Shown in pieces: positions 45,250-53,241 of a stretch of DNA of 64,000 nt (the first letter of the stretch is position 1; every line of letters begins with the position of its first letter). The notes below the pieces were generated by a model. It was not told the DNA's origin. It did no database searches and saw only the letters and a list, made by a program, of their open reading frames with translations. The position numbers and the translations under genes are program-made. The stretch comes from a virus: positions 1-64,000 of IMG/VR virus record IMGVR_UViG_3300031746_000002; one strand, 5' to 3'.

Positions 45250-45404
45250 GAGCAAAGGAAAACGGAATGAGTAAAGGAAAACGGAACATAATTCAAACCT
45301 ATAAGTCAATCTTGCCAGTTCATAACTTTGCTGGTATTCCAACTGCCTATCCAATACAACTTATTATAAATATTTTTTCAACCTATGATGTTAACATCGT
45401 AGGT
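45250..45404 (+). other. Leader with tandem 19-nt repeats and 24-bp palindrome
   Basis: Two 19-nt copies differing at two bases, GAG(C/T)AAAGGAAAACGGAA(T/C), lie at 45250-45268 and 45269-45287. A related GGAAAACGGAA stands just before the gene at 45427. ACCTATGATGTT (45381-45392) is followed directly by AACATCGTAGGT (45393-45404), a palindrome with one G-T pair. It lies seven nt upstream of AAGGAGG. A frame from ATG 45267 crosses the leader (85 codons), but its coding status is doubtful. Confidence 0.6.
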
Positions 45405-45426
45405 AATTCAAGGAGGAAAACGGAAA

Positions 45427-45759
45427 ATGAAAAACGGAAAAGCTGTCGGCAGGTTATCGCTGAAATTGAAAAGAAGATTGACCAAAGAACTTATTTTAAA
45501 AGGAGTAAACAAAGAAGTAATTGAAACCGCAATTAAATCTGCAGAAATGGCAACAGAAAAAAAGTACCCAAAACTCACCCGTCAAAACATCAAACAAGCC
45601 AATCAATTGTTAGCTGAAGAAGGTACAGTAATTCTTAAACTCAGTGCAAAAGGTAAAATCTATTTTATCAACCATACAAGAGTAAAGGTTCATGATAAAA
45701 GAATAGATTATCTTCGCTCTGATGAAATGCGTAAAAACAAAGCAAATAAACACCAATGA
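45427..45759 (+). CDS. Unknown 110-residue basic protein behind P3
   Basis: The basic protein (MKNGKAVGRLSLKLKRRLTKELILKGVNKEVIETAIKSAE...) begins with a helix-loop-helix-like region (LTKELILKGVNKEVIETAI). A possible second DNA-contacting part follows (LTRQNIKQANQLLAEEGTVILKLSAKGKIYFI). It follows AAGGAGGAAAACGG and is first in the P3 unit. The 'LILKGV..EVIETAI' pattern recalls RecX/HTH-like repeats but is too short to call. A regulatory or DNA-binding role is inferred. Confidence 0.5.
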   Translation: MKNGKAVGRLSLKLKRRLTKELILKGVNKEVIETAIKSAEMATEKKYPKLTRQNIKQANQLLAEEGTVILKLSAKGKIYFINHTRVKVHDKRIDYLRSDEMRKNKANKHQ

Positions 45760-45817
45760 TTTTGGGAACTAAAGTGGTGAAGTACTGACGAGCACAAATT
45801 TAAGGAGGAAACAATTA

Positions 45818-46447
45818 ATGCTTAAAAGTCTTTGGGACAGGGTTAGAAACAATGAGGCTACAGAAGAAGAACGAAATGCATTTGCTAGCGAAATTAAAAT
45901 TATTGTTAAAGCGCGTAAATCAAAAATCAATAAAGAAGTCGCTAGAAGTACCATGAGAGAGTATGATGATTTATTAAATGAAGTTTGTAATCATACTTAT
46001 ATGTGCGTCATAAAGTACAAATATAACTCTAAGATTACAACAGTTGTTTATAAACTAGTAGACCAATACACTATTTATCTATACAGGAAAACAAGACGTA
46101 ACAAAGTTATTCCTCCTGAGTTAATAGATACTTTTACATCATCTCAACGTCCTGAAAATTTACGATATTTTAGAAACGATCCCAATAATGAAAATTTAAG
46201 CTTTGATGAAGTATTAGCAAATAAAAAAGATTGTGTTGAAAATGATTTAATATACGATAATTACATAGAAAAAATAAAAGGGGTTTTAATAAAAAATCAT
46301 GACACTGTTTCATTAAAAATACTTGAAGGAAAATTAAAAGGATATACTGATGCAAAGATAGCTAAGACATTAGGAGTAAGTACACCCAAAGTAAATTGTA
46401 TTAAACGGGAAAATCTTATGGAGGCTGTTTCACAAGTATTATGCTAA
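45818..46447 (+). CDS. Putative phage sigma factor
   Basis: The 209-residue protein resembles small sigma-70-type factors. A region-2-like helical part (DDLLNEVCNHTYMCVIKYKYN, about residues 50-90) and a C-terminal helix-turn-helix (LKILEGKLKGYTDAKIAKTLGVSTPKVNCIKRENL, about 167-201) match region 4 layout. It could redirect host RNA polymerase to late genes. It starts after TTTAAGGAGGAAAC and overlaps the helicase gene by 7 nt. The region 2 match is weak, so another HTH regulator remains possible. Confidence 0.55.
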   Translation: MLKSLWDRVRNNEATEEERNAFASEIKIIVKARKSKINKEVARSTMREYDDLLNEVCNHTYMCVIKYKYNSKITTVVYKLVDQYTIYLYRKTRRNKVIPPELIDTFTSSQRPENLRYFRNDPNNENLSFDEVLANKKDCVENDLIYDNYIEKIKGVLIKNHDTVSLKILEGKLKGYTDAKIAKTLGVSTPKVNCIKRENLMEAVSQVLC

Positions 46448-47853
46448 ACCTTTATATTAATAATCTGATAAGATTTGATAGTACATCTATTTCATCGCAA
46501 CTATATGAAATATTGAAGCAGAGGTTTACCTATTCAAATCCAGAATATTATAAACAAAAAGCAATGGGATTTTATGTGGGACATACTCCACAAAAATTAT
46601 ATACACATTTCATTGACCGTAATATCATTGCTTTTTCTAGAGGTACTATTAGTGAATTACGAAAAATACTTGATGGGAATGGCGTTCAATGTAAAATATA
46701 TGATGAACGAAAAGAAGGACATAAAATATCATATAGGTTTGAACGTAACATAAACCTTTATCCTTTTCAAACACAAGCAATAAATGATTTATCAGCTAAA
46801 ACACAAGGTATATTAATAGCACCTCCAGGAGCTGGTAAAACAATAATGGCTATGGGTGTAATTAATAAACTTAAAAAATCTACTTTAATCATTGTTCATA
46901 CTTCAGAATTGTTAAGACAATGGAAAGAGCAGATACAAGAAAAAACAAATCAAAAGACAATAGGACAAATCGGTGCTGGTAAATATCAATTGGAAAATAT
47001 AACTATAGGAATGTTACAAACATTGACTAAAGTTAATAAAACAAAAATGAAAGAAATAAATAACTTTTTTGGTATAGTTATAACAGATGAATGCCATCAT
47101 ACTCCGGCAAATACACTGTTCTATTTTTTAAATTCTTCTGAAGCTAAATATCGTTATGGTTTAACAGCAACACCAAAAAGAAAAGATGGTAAAGAATTTT
47201 TGTTGAAAGATACAATAAGCCATCATAGCATTGAAATTACTAATAGTGACTTAGAGCAGCATGATCAGTATGTTGCTGGAGATGCAGAATTTATTTTTGA
47301 TAGTAATTTTATGTATGATATTGCAATGGATGATGAAGTTAAAGCAGACTGGAATATGGTCATTGATGCAATGATAAGTAATGAAGGCAGAAATCTTACA
47401 ATTGTTAATGAAATAATAAAGGATATAGATGCTGGCAGATTAATTTTAGTTCTAACTACACGTGTAGAACATTGTCAAAATCTGCAAGCAATGTTAGAGG
47501 AACGGGGATATAAATGTGAAGCAGTTTATGGTGACCCAGAAAAGCATCATAGAGAAGCTGCTCTACGAAGAATAAAAGAAGGTCAAAGCAGAGTAATGGT
47601 AGCTACAGAAAATTTAGCAGCAGAAGGACTTGATATTCCAGAATTAGATACATTACATCTTGTTATACCAACTACTAATAAATATAAATTAAAACAAATG
47701 ACTGGTAGGATTAGACGTAAGTACGATAAGAAACAATTACCTTTAGTTAAGGATTATGCTGATATAAAAATAGGTGAATTAAAAGGTGCAGCTAAGAAGC
47801 GATTAAAGATATATAAGGATTTAGGATTACACATACGAAATATTTTCTTATAA
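46441..47853 (+). CDS. SF2 helicase, UvsW-like
   Basis: The 470-residue enzyme has an N-terminal domain of about 100 residues. It then has YPFQTQAINDL (Q-motif-like), APPGAGKT (Walker A, residues 127-134), TDECHH (DEAH-type motif II), GLTATPKRKDG (motif III), and a C-terminal helicase domain with TTRVEHCQ, VMVATENLAAEGLDIPELD (motif V) and MTGRIRRK (motif VI). Length and order match T4 UvsW and related phage branch-migrating helicases that restart replication and recombination. Confidence 0.85.
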   Translation: MLNLYINNLIRFDSTSISSQLYEILKQRFTYSNPEYYKQKAMGFYVGHTPQKLYTHFIDRNIIAFSRGTISELRKILDGNGVQCKIYDERKEGHKISYRFERNINLYPFQTQAINDLSAKTQGILIAPPGAGKTIMAMGVINKLKKSTLIIVHTSELLRQWKEQIQEKTNQKTIGQIGAGKYQLENITIGMLQTLTKVNKTKMKEINNFFGIVITDECHHTPANTLFYFLNSSEAKYRYGLTATPKRKDGKEFLLKDTISHHSIEITNSDLEQHDQYVAGDAEFIFDSNFMYDIAMDDEVKADWNMVIDAMISNEGRNLTIVNEIIKDIDAGRLILVLTTRVEHCQNLQAMLEERGYKCEAVYGDPEKHHREAALRRIKEGQSRVMVATENLAAEGLDIPELDTLHLVIPTTNKYKLKQMTGRIRRKYDKKQLPLVKDYADIKIGELKGAAKKRLKIYKDLGLHIRNIFL

Positions 47854-47898
47854 AAGGCTTATAAATATAATACAGATAAAAAACAAAAGGAGGCGTAG

Positions 47899-48207
47899 AT
47901 GAAAACAATCCGTAAAGCAATTGAAAACAAGTGGACAACAATCACACTTGAAAAAGAAGAGGAACAGAAATTAATTGCAAGAACGATAAAGAAAAATGCT
48001 AATCGTCTTGCAAAGGTTACAAGCTTTGTTAATGAAAAAGACAAAGACATTAAAGAAGTAATTGATGGTATCGAACTTGACAAGGCAAAAGTAATTGAGC
48101 TAATCTTCTTACAAATAGCTGAACCGTTAGAAGATGTTGTCAGCGATTATGTTGAGGAACAAATTGAAAATGGAAAAATCAAACCCAGTAAAAAAGACAT
48201 TGAATGA
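47899..48207 (+). CDS. Unknown 102-residue charged protein
   Basis: The helical protein (MKTIRKAIENKWTTITLEKEEEQKLIARTIKK...) is rich in Lys and Glu and ends with an acidic segment (EEQIENGKIKPSKKDIE). It has an AAAGGAGG site. Position between the UvsW-like helicase and replication-initiation genes suggests a replication or recombination accessory, perhaps an SSB-binding or DNA-binding helper. No family is recognised. It overlaps the following gene. Confidence 0.55.
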   Translation: MKTIRKAIENKWTTITLEKEEEQKLIARTIKKNANRLAKVTSFVNEKDKDIKEVIDGIELDKAKVIELIFLQIAEPLEDVVSDYVEEQIENGKIKPSKKDIE

Positions 48208-48904
48208 AGCTGAAGCAGATTTAGCTAAAGACTTAGCCAGACGATTAATCCGAAAAAAGAAGTTAACAAAAATAATAACAAAATTGGATAATCGTTATCG
48301 TGGCAAAAGTAAACCTGCTGATGTTTTGGAATACTACAAAACAATTCAGAATAACAAACGTATCAATAATGCATTGATAGTTGAAAGAAGGGAGCAGTTA
48401 AATATGAAACAATCAGTTAAAGAAGAGACAAAAGTTAAAACTGCCCCTGATGAACAGCAGCCTATAAAACCAAATGGTTCTGAAGCAAAAGAATTATTAA
48501 GTTATGCATTGAAATCATTCAAAAAGAAATTTGGTGCAAATGCAATGTATACTAATAATGAATTTGCAATATCAATGAGTACTTTAAAAAACATGTTGAA
48601 ACTATACGATGCAAACCAGATTAAAGAATTCATTGAAGAATATTATAATTTAGATGATGCATTTTTACAAAGTGCTGGTTATAAGTTAAGATTTCTGCCA
48701 TCTAAAATAAATACTATCATTGCAACACGAAGTAAATTTAAAACTAAACATCAAGACTTTACAAAAAAAGATTATGGAAAAAGTTTATCTAATAGCCAGC
48801 TTCATGAATATATAGCAATGAAAAAGAGCGGTGAATGTACAGGTAAAGAACCCTGGGCTAAAGAATATGAAAAAGAAATACATGATAGGGAATTAGATGG
48901 ATAA
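48170..48904 (+). CDS. Replication-region protein, possible initiator or loader helper
   Basis: Using ATG 48170 (GAGGAAC upstream) the protein has 244 residues; an in-frame ATG at 48134 would add 12. It has a basic helical N-terminus (KDLARRLIRKKKLTKIITKLDNRYRGK), a low-complexity linker (about residues 80-105) and a helical C-terminal domain (AKELLSYALKSFKKKFGANAMY). It overlaps the DnaC-type loader gene by 8 nt. The layout recalls phage replisome-organiser proteins that pair with DnaC-like loaders, but the function is inferred from place. Confidence 0.5.
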   Translation: MEKSNPVKKTLNEAEADLAKDLARRLIRKKKLTKIITKLDNRYRGKSKPADVLEYYKTIQNNKRINNALIVERREQLNMKQSVKEETKVKTAPDEQQPIKPNGSEAKELLSYALKSFKKKFGANAMYTNNEFAISMSTLKNMLKLYDANQIKEFIEEYYNLDDAFLQSAGYKLRFLPSKINTIIATRSKFKTKHQDFTKKDYGKSLSNSQLHEYIAMKKSGECTGKEPWAKEYEKEIHDRELDG

Positions 48905-49637
48905 TCTACAAGAAAAACGATTAGGTAAAATAAAATTTAATCTTTTAAAGAACTGTACCATTTGTAAAGGTACTGGTATTACAAAAGATGAACATACATG
49001 TATATGTTTACTTAACTATGAAAAATATGTGCATTATGATTTTGCTGGTATTGAAAAAGAATACTGGGAATTAACATTGGAAAAAGATTGGATAGGAGAT
49101 AAGGTAGCAAAAAAATATACACAACTTTATATAAAGCATTTGGTTAAAGCTTATGAGAATGGTTTAGGTATTATTTATCTTGGTAAAAATGGTGTTGGTA
49201 AAACAATGTTATCTAATGTTGTATTGAAAGAAGCATCAGACAAAAATTATAGTGTTAGAAATATTACTTTGGAAGAGTTATTAAAATTAATCAAAACTTC
49301 ATTTGAGTCTTCAGATGCAAAAGATGAATATGAAAAAATAAAACAAATGGATTTTATTTGCCTTGACAATGTAGGGTTAGAATATAAACCAAAAGACTTT
49401 GGAGTTTTTACTGTAGCTGAGATGGACGTATTAATAAGGTATAGACGACGTAATCTTTTACCAATTATTATAACTTCAAATTTAACAAGTAAAGAAGAAT
49501 TCATGGAAAATTATGGTTCATCTATTTTAAGTCTATTAATTTCTGCTTCAAAATTTATTATTGTTCAAGGCGAAGATTACAGATTAAAACAAGGTGAAGA
49601 CTGGGAAAATAAATTAAAAGGAATAAGCGGTGAATGA
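48897..49637 (+). CDS. dnaC: DnaC/IstB-type helicase loader ATPase
   Basis: The 246-residue protein has an N-terminal zinc site (CTICKGTG at C20/C23; CIC at C35/C37) followed by an AAA+ core. Walker A is GKNGVGKT (residues 96-103), Walker B is MDFICLDNVGLEY, and LPIIITSNLTSKEEF fits sensor 1. Such loaders deliver the replicative helicase to the origin. Both neighbours match: an initiator-like gene upstream, and the DnaB-type helicase 8 nt inside its end. Confidence 0.85.
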   Translation: MDNLQEKRLGKIKFNLLKNCTICKGTGITKDEHTCICLLNYEKYVHYDFAGIEKEYWELTLEKDWIGDKVAKKYTQLYIKHLVKAYENGLGIIYLGKNGVGKTMLSNVVLKEASDKNYSVRNITLEELLKLIKTSFESSDAKDEYEKIKQMDFICLDNVGLEYKPKDFGVFTVAEMDVLIRYRRRNLLPIIITSNLTSKEEFMENYGSSILSLLISASKFIIVQGEDYRLKQGEDWENKLKGISGE

Positions 49638-51057
49638 AATAACTATCCAACGAAAATTACTTAAATTAATGCTTCTTAGTAAAGAAGTTACTTCAGAAGC
49701 AAGTAAACGTTTAGCTTCAAAAATGTTTACATCAGAATATGCTAAATGGTTTTATGAAAAGACAACAGAATATTTTATTAGATTTGGATCATTGCCTACA
49801 CTTAAAATTTTAATGGATATTTTAAAGAGGCATACTAACAATGAAAAAATAGTTGAAGAACATAGATTATTTTTAAAACAAATTAAAGTTGAAGAAGTAA
49901 AAGCAAAAGAAGCAAATTATTATATTGAAACTATTAATGAGACATATACTAAGTTAGAAGCTTATAATATTCTACAAAGTGCTGTAGTTGATATGGAAAA
50001 ACCTGGTTCTAATATATTTACTGGAATTGAAAACTTACAATTGAAGTTAGGACAGTTAAGTTATGCTACATCACCAACACCAGTTCAAAGAATAGAAGTA
50101 GTTAGTGGATTATTGGAAAGACTTAAACTATATGAGGATTTTAGGTATGATGCAGAAGGAGTAACAACGGGTTTAACAGAGCTTGATAATCATATAGGTG
50201 GATTTCATAAGGGAGAGCTTGTAATCATCATTGGGGGGACGGGTGAAGGTAAATCCATAATCCTATTGAATTGTGCGACTGCTGCGTATCTAGACGCACA
50301 CAGTGTTATCTATATAACAATGGAAATGAGTGAAAATGATGTACTTATACGATATCATTCAAGAATATCAGGTTTGAACCATAATAAAATAAGGAAACAT
50401 AAACTTGACCCATTTGAAGAACGGGAACTTTATTCTAAAATTATTACTAATACTTTAAAAAAACCAGACAGAGAAAAATTTAAAAAATGGTTTGCTAGTC
50501 AATCATTGAAAAAAATAACTGTAGATGAACTATATGCAGCAGTAGCCAAAAATTTTAAATTTAAAGACAGTAGGCTTTATTTCTTAGATTTAATGAAAGA
50601 TTGCACTATTGAAAAAATAGAAATTGAAATTAAACAACTTATGAGAGGTCATACTTATGATGCAATTTATTTAGACCATCTTAACACAATAGAAACATCA
50701 CATAAATCAAATAATTGGGTTAGGGATATAGGTATCATAGCACGTAGATTAAAGAACCTTGCTAAAGAACTTAATGTACCTATAATAATTCCTTGTCAAA
50801 TGGTTTCAAAAAAAGAAGGTGAAGAAATAACAGCTGAAGATACAAAGTATGCAAAAGCTGTTGCAGAAAATGCTGATTGGGTTATAGGATTTAAACAATC
50901 TGAAGAAGATAAGATGACAGGTATAATTAAACTTGAATTAGCAAAGCATAGACATGCAGAAAAGATTATAATAAAAGCTAGAGAGAATTTTAATAAGATG
51001 CGAATCAGTGATTTTGAGGATAAAAATGGCATCACTATTAAAAAAGACAACATGTGA
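49630..51057 (+). CDS. dnaB: DnaB-type replicative helicase
   Basis: The 475-residue enzyme has an N-terminal helical part (IQRKLLKLMLLSKEVTSEASKRL). The RecA-like core begins TTGLTELDNHIGGFHKGELVIIIGGTGEGKS (Walker A near residue 204), with YITMEMSENDVLIRYHSRISGL, YDAIYLDHL (Walker B) and a C-terminal VPIIIPCQM motif. It would unwind the fork in the 5'-3' direction. The loader overlaps its start; primase follows 1.2 kb downstream. Length fits the family. Confidence 0.85.
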   Translation: MNEITIQRKLLKLMLLSKEVTSEASKRLASKMFTSEYAKWFYEKTTEYFIRFGSLPTLKILMDILKRHTNNEKIVEEHRLFLKQIKVEEVKAKEANYYIETINETYTKLEAYNILQSAVVDMEKPGSNIFTGIENLQLKLGQLSYATSPTPVQRIEVVSGLLERLKLYEDFRYDAEGVTTGLTELDNHIGGFHKGELVIIIGGTGEGKSIILLNCATAAYLDAHSVIYITMEMSENDVLIRYHSRISGLNHNKIRKHKLDPFEERELYSKIITNTLKKPDREKFKKWFASQSLKKITVDELYAAVAKNFKFKDSRLYFLDLMKDCTIEKIEIEIKQLMRGHTYDAIYLDHLNTIETSHKSNNWVRDIGIIARRLKNLAKELNVPIIIPCQMVSKKEGEEITAEDTKYAKAVAENADWVIGFKQSEEDKMTGIIKLELAKHRHAEKIIIKARENFNKMRISDFEDKNGITIKKDNM

Positions 51058-51265
51058 TATTGGCGAAGAAGATGAAGAAGTTTGTTTAGAACATAAAACT
51101 TCTAATCTAAGCGGATCAAAAATGCCTTGGCACAGAGATGGAAAATTATTTTGTGAAGGTTGTGGAAAAGGAGTTAGTTCAGTTTCAGTAGTTATTGAGG
51201 GGGCATTTTGCGATACTTGTATTATAGGTGTAATGAATAAAAGGATTATAAAGAATAAAAAATGA
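51026..51265 (+). CDS. 79-residue zinc-ribbon-like protein
   Basis: ATG 51026 follows TTTTGAGGATAAAA and is preferred to the upstream in-frame ATG 51008. The product has CLEH, CEGCGKG and CDTC, which together give a probable zinc ribbon over residues 22-66. It overlaps the helicase end by 32 nt and the next gene by 4 nt. A small DNA- or protein-binding replication accessory is likely; no family is recognised. Confidence 0.5.
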   Translation: MASLLKKTTCDIGEEDEEVCLEHKTSNLSGSKMPWHRDGKLFCEGCGKGVSSVSVVIEGAFCDTCIIGVMNKRIIKNKK

Positions 51266-51627
51266 AAATACGACATTTACTTTTAGATTTTGAAGGAATA
51301 CAAAAAAATCTTAAATTACTTGATGACCCTAATAAGCTTGCTATAGTAATGATAAGAGCAGCTGAAGTGGCTTCAATGACAGCATTAAGCTGGAGCTTTC
51401 AAAAATATTTACCACAAGGTTTAACTGTTACTGTGTATTTAGCTGAAAGCCATTTATTAATATCAACAACACCAGAAAATAAAGAATGTAATATTGATGT
51501 AAGCGTTTGCAAAGAATCAAGTGATTTAGAAGCAGTAGAACAATATTTCAAAAAATTATTTAAACCAAAAAATATTATTAAGAATTGTATTGAACGTGGT
51601 TCTAAAAATATAGAAATAAAAGGATGA
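51262..51627 (+). CDS. Unknown 121-residue protein
   Basis: The protein (MKIRHLLLDFEGIQKNLKLLDDPNKLAIVMIRA...) is mixed alpha/beta, with TALSWSFQKYLPQGLTVTVYLAESHLLISTTP in the middle and a positively charged C-terminus. It overlaps the preceding zinc-ribbon gene by 4 nt and is followed by a structured intergenic element. No family is recognised. Confidence 0.5.
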   Translation: MKIRHLLLDFEGIQKNLKLLDDPNKLAIVMIRAAEVASMTALSWSFQKYLPQGLTVTVYLAESHLLISTTPENKECNIDVSVCKESSDLEAVEQYFKKLFKPKNIIKNCIERGSKNIEIKG

Positions 51628-51630
51628 TAT

Positions 51631-51701
51631 GGGACTGGCTTTGGTTGGGCTATTTAATTCCGTTTTCCTAGTTTAGCCGAGCCAGTCTCTCCTTTTGGAG
51701 A
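51631..51701 (+). promoter_or_regulatory. Folded leader that can hide the ribosome site of the 3D gene
   Basis: GACTGGCT (51633-51640) pairs with AGCCAGTC (51680-51687), and an inner GGCTA (51648-51652) pairs with TAGCC (51674-51678). Directly after, TCTCC (51688-51692), a TTTT loop and GGAGA (51697-51701) form a stem that includes the Shine-Dalgarno sequence of the gene at 51706. The fold fills the whole 78-nt gap. Translational control is inferred. Confidence 0.6.
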
Positions 51702-51705
51702 TGAT

Positions 51706-52227
51706 ATGAAAACAAAGAAAAAATTTATCAGACGTTTTTTAAGAAAAAATTCATTAGTTATAACTGCATTATTAATTATTTTATTAGTGGTAGTTGCAGC
51801 GTATGATGTTAGACAATATTTAATAACAAGTTATAATCAACGGTATTTTAGTAATAAACCATTGGAAGTTGTGATACCATTGAAATTTCGTTTTGATATG
51901 GCTAATGGTCTTACTACTACATTAATTCCTAGTTGCACAATTTATTCTTATAATAATGAACCATGCCAAACTGATGATACTCCAAACTGGACAGGTAGTC
52001 GTAGAATGGTTTGCGAAGGCATGGCTGCTGTTTCACAAGATCTATTTAATAAAGATGTTTATTATGGCGATATAATTTATATTACAAAAATTAGAAAATA
52101 TTTCATAGTTGAAGATACAATGAATGCTAGACATAAAAAATCATTTGATGTATTTCTATTTGATAAGACTATTTCACTTAAATTCTTTTCAAGAAGTGAT
52201 GTAGTAGTATTGAGGATAAAAAGATAA
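51706..52227 (+). CDS. Membrane-anchored 3D-domain protein, wall-related
   Basis: The 173-residue protein has a basic N-terminus, one transmembrane helix (about residues 17-38), then a 3D domain: LIPSCTIYSYNN, GMAAVSQDLF...GDIIYI, YFIVEDTM and KSFDVFL. This matches the three-aspartate fold shared by RpfB-like and MltA-like wall enzymes. It would act outside the membrane on peptidoglycan, or block it. A wall enzyme placed within the replication genes is unusual. Its ribosome site lies in a hairpin, suggesting regulated expression. Confidence 0.6.
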   Translation: MKTKKKFIRRFLRKNSLVITALLIILLVVVAAYDVRQYLITSYNQRYFSNKPLEVVIPLKFRFDMANGLTTTLIPSCTIYSYNNEPCQTDDTPNWTGSRRMVCEGMAAVSQDLFNKDVYYGDIIYITKIRKYFIVEDTMNARHKKSFDVFLFDKTISLKFFSRSDVVVLRIKR

Positions 52228-52230
52228 ATA

Positions 52231-53241
52231 ATGCAAATTGATGTTAAAGAAATTTTAGATAAGTATAGTATTGAAATAACAGGTGAAACGCGAGATGAAT
52301 ATATTTGTGGATGCCCATTTCATGAAGATAAAACACCTTCATTTTCAATAAATAAAGAAACAGGTTTATGGATATGTTTTACATGTAATTCTTTAGGCTT
52401 AGAAGAAGGTAGTGGTAACTTTGTTAAATTAGTAATGTTATTAGAAAGTTGTTCATATGAAAGTGCAAAGAAAATAATATATAAGAATGAAGATGCAGAA
52501 ACAGTAGTAGAACGATTAACAAAGAAAATAAATAATGTTATTAACAAGGAGCATGAAGTAATAATAAAGAATTTAGATATAAAGATTGAATTACCACAAG
52601 AGTTTGAACTTTTTACTGATATAAAACAATGTCCCAAATATTTATTAAATAGATTACATTGGAAAACGATAACACATTTTAAATTAGGTATTTGCAGAGA
52701 AGGATATTATAAGAACAGAATTATTATTCCAATATATCATAATGAAGAAATTGTTGGTTTCCAAGCAAGATGGATAGGTAATGCTGATGAAGCTGAAGTA
52801 AAAAGATATTTATTTGCTTCAGGGTTTGTAACAAATAATTACTTATTTAATTATGATGGGGTTAAAGATTGTAAAGCACTTATACTTGTTGAAGGTTCTA
52901 TAAACGTTATGAGTATGCGGGAAAAGAATTTTAGTGCTGTTGCAGCATTCAGTGCTAAAGACTTAAGTATAAGACAATTAAAATTATTAGTTGATCTCGG
53001 TTTAGATGAATTAATAATCTGTTTTGATAATGATAGAAATAATGTTGGTCAAACTTCTGCTAAAAGGAATATGAAAAAATTAAGAAATTATTTCGATGTT
53101 TCAATAATGTCATTACCATTAGAAAAAGATCCAAATGATTTAGATGAACAGCAATTGAAAGCAATTTATAATTCAAGATATTATGAAAAGAGAACTTTAT
53201 GGCTAAAATCGTTGATTATGGCAAACTCTTCAGAAGAGTAA
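52231..53241 (+). CDS. dnaG: DnaG-type DNA primase
   Basis: The 336-residue enzyme has a CHC2 zinc finger (C28-P-F-H31 with C49-FT-C52) and the segment HEDKTPSFSI typical of primases. A TOPRIM domain follows at about residues 220-290, with ILVEGSINVMSM and IICFDNDRNN, supplying the acidic metal site. No C-terminal helicase-binding domain is visible, which explains the short length. It makes RNA primers for the phage fork. It overlaps the nuclease gene by 43 nt. Confidence 0.85.
   Translation: MQIDVKEILDKYSIEITGETRDEYICGCPFHEDKTPSFSINKETGLWICFTCNSLGLEEGSGNFVKLVMLLESCSYESAKKIIYKNEDAETVVERLTKKINNVINKEHEVIIKNLDIKIELPQEFELFTDIKQCPKYLLNRLHWKTITHFKLGICREGYYKNRIIIPIYHNEEIVGFQARWIGNADEAEVKRYLFASGFVTNNYLFNYDGVKDCKALILVEGSINVMSMREKNFSAVAAFSAKDLSIRQLKLLVDLGLDELIICFDNDRNNVGQTSAKRNMKKLRNYFDVSIMSLPLEKDPNDLDEQQLKAIYNSRYYEKRTLWLKSLIMANSSEE

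Noticed and set aside
45267-45524. 85-codon gene across the P3 leader
   Set aside because: It has a usable AAAGGA site, but it overlaps the better gene at 45427 by 98 nt and its sequence there reads as out-of-frame Lys/Arg. Kept only as a note on the leader.
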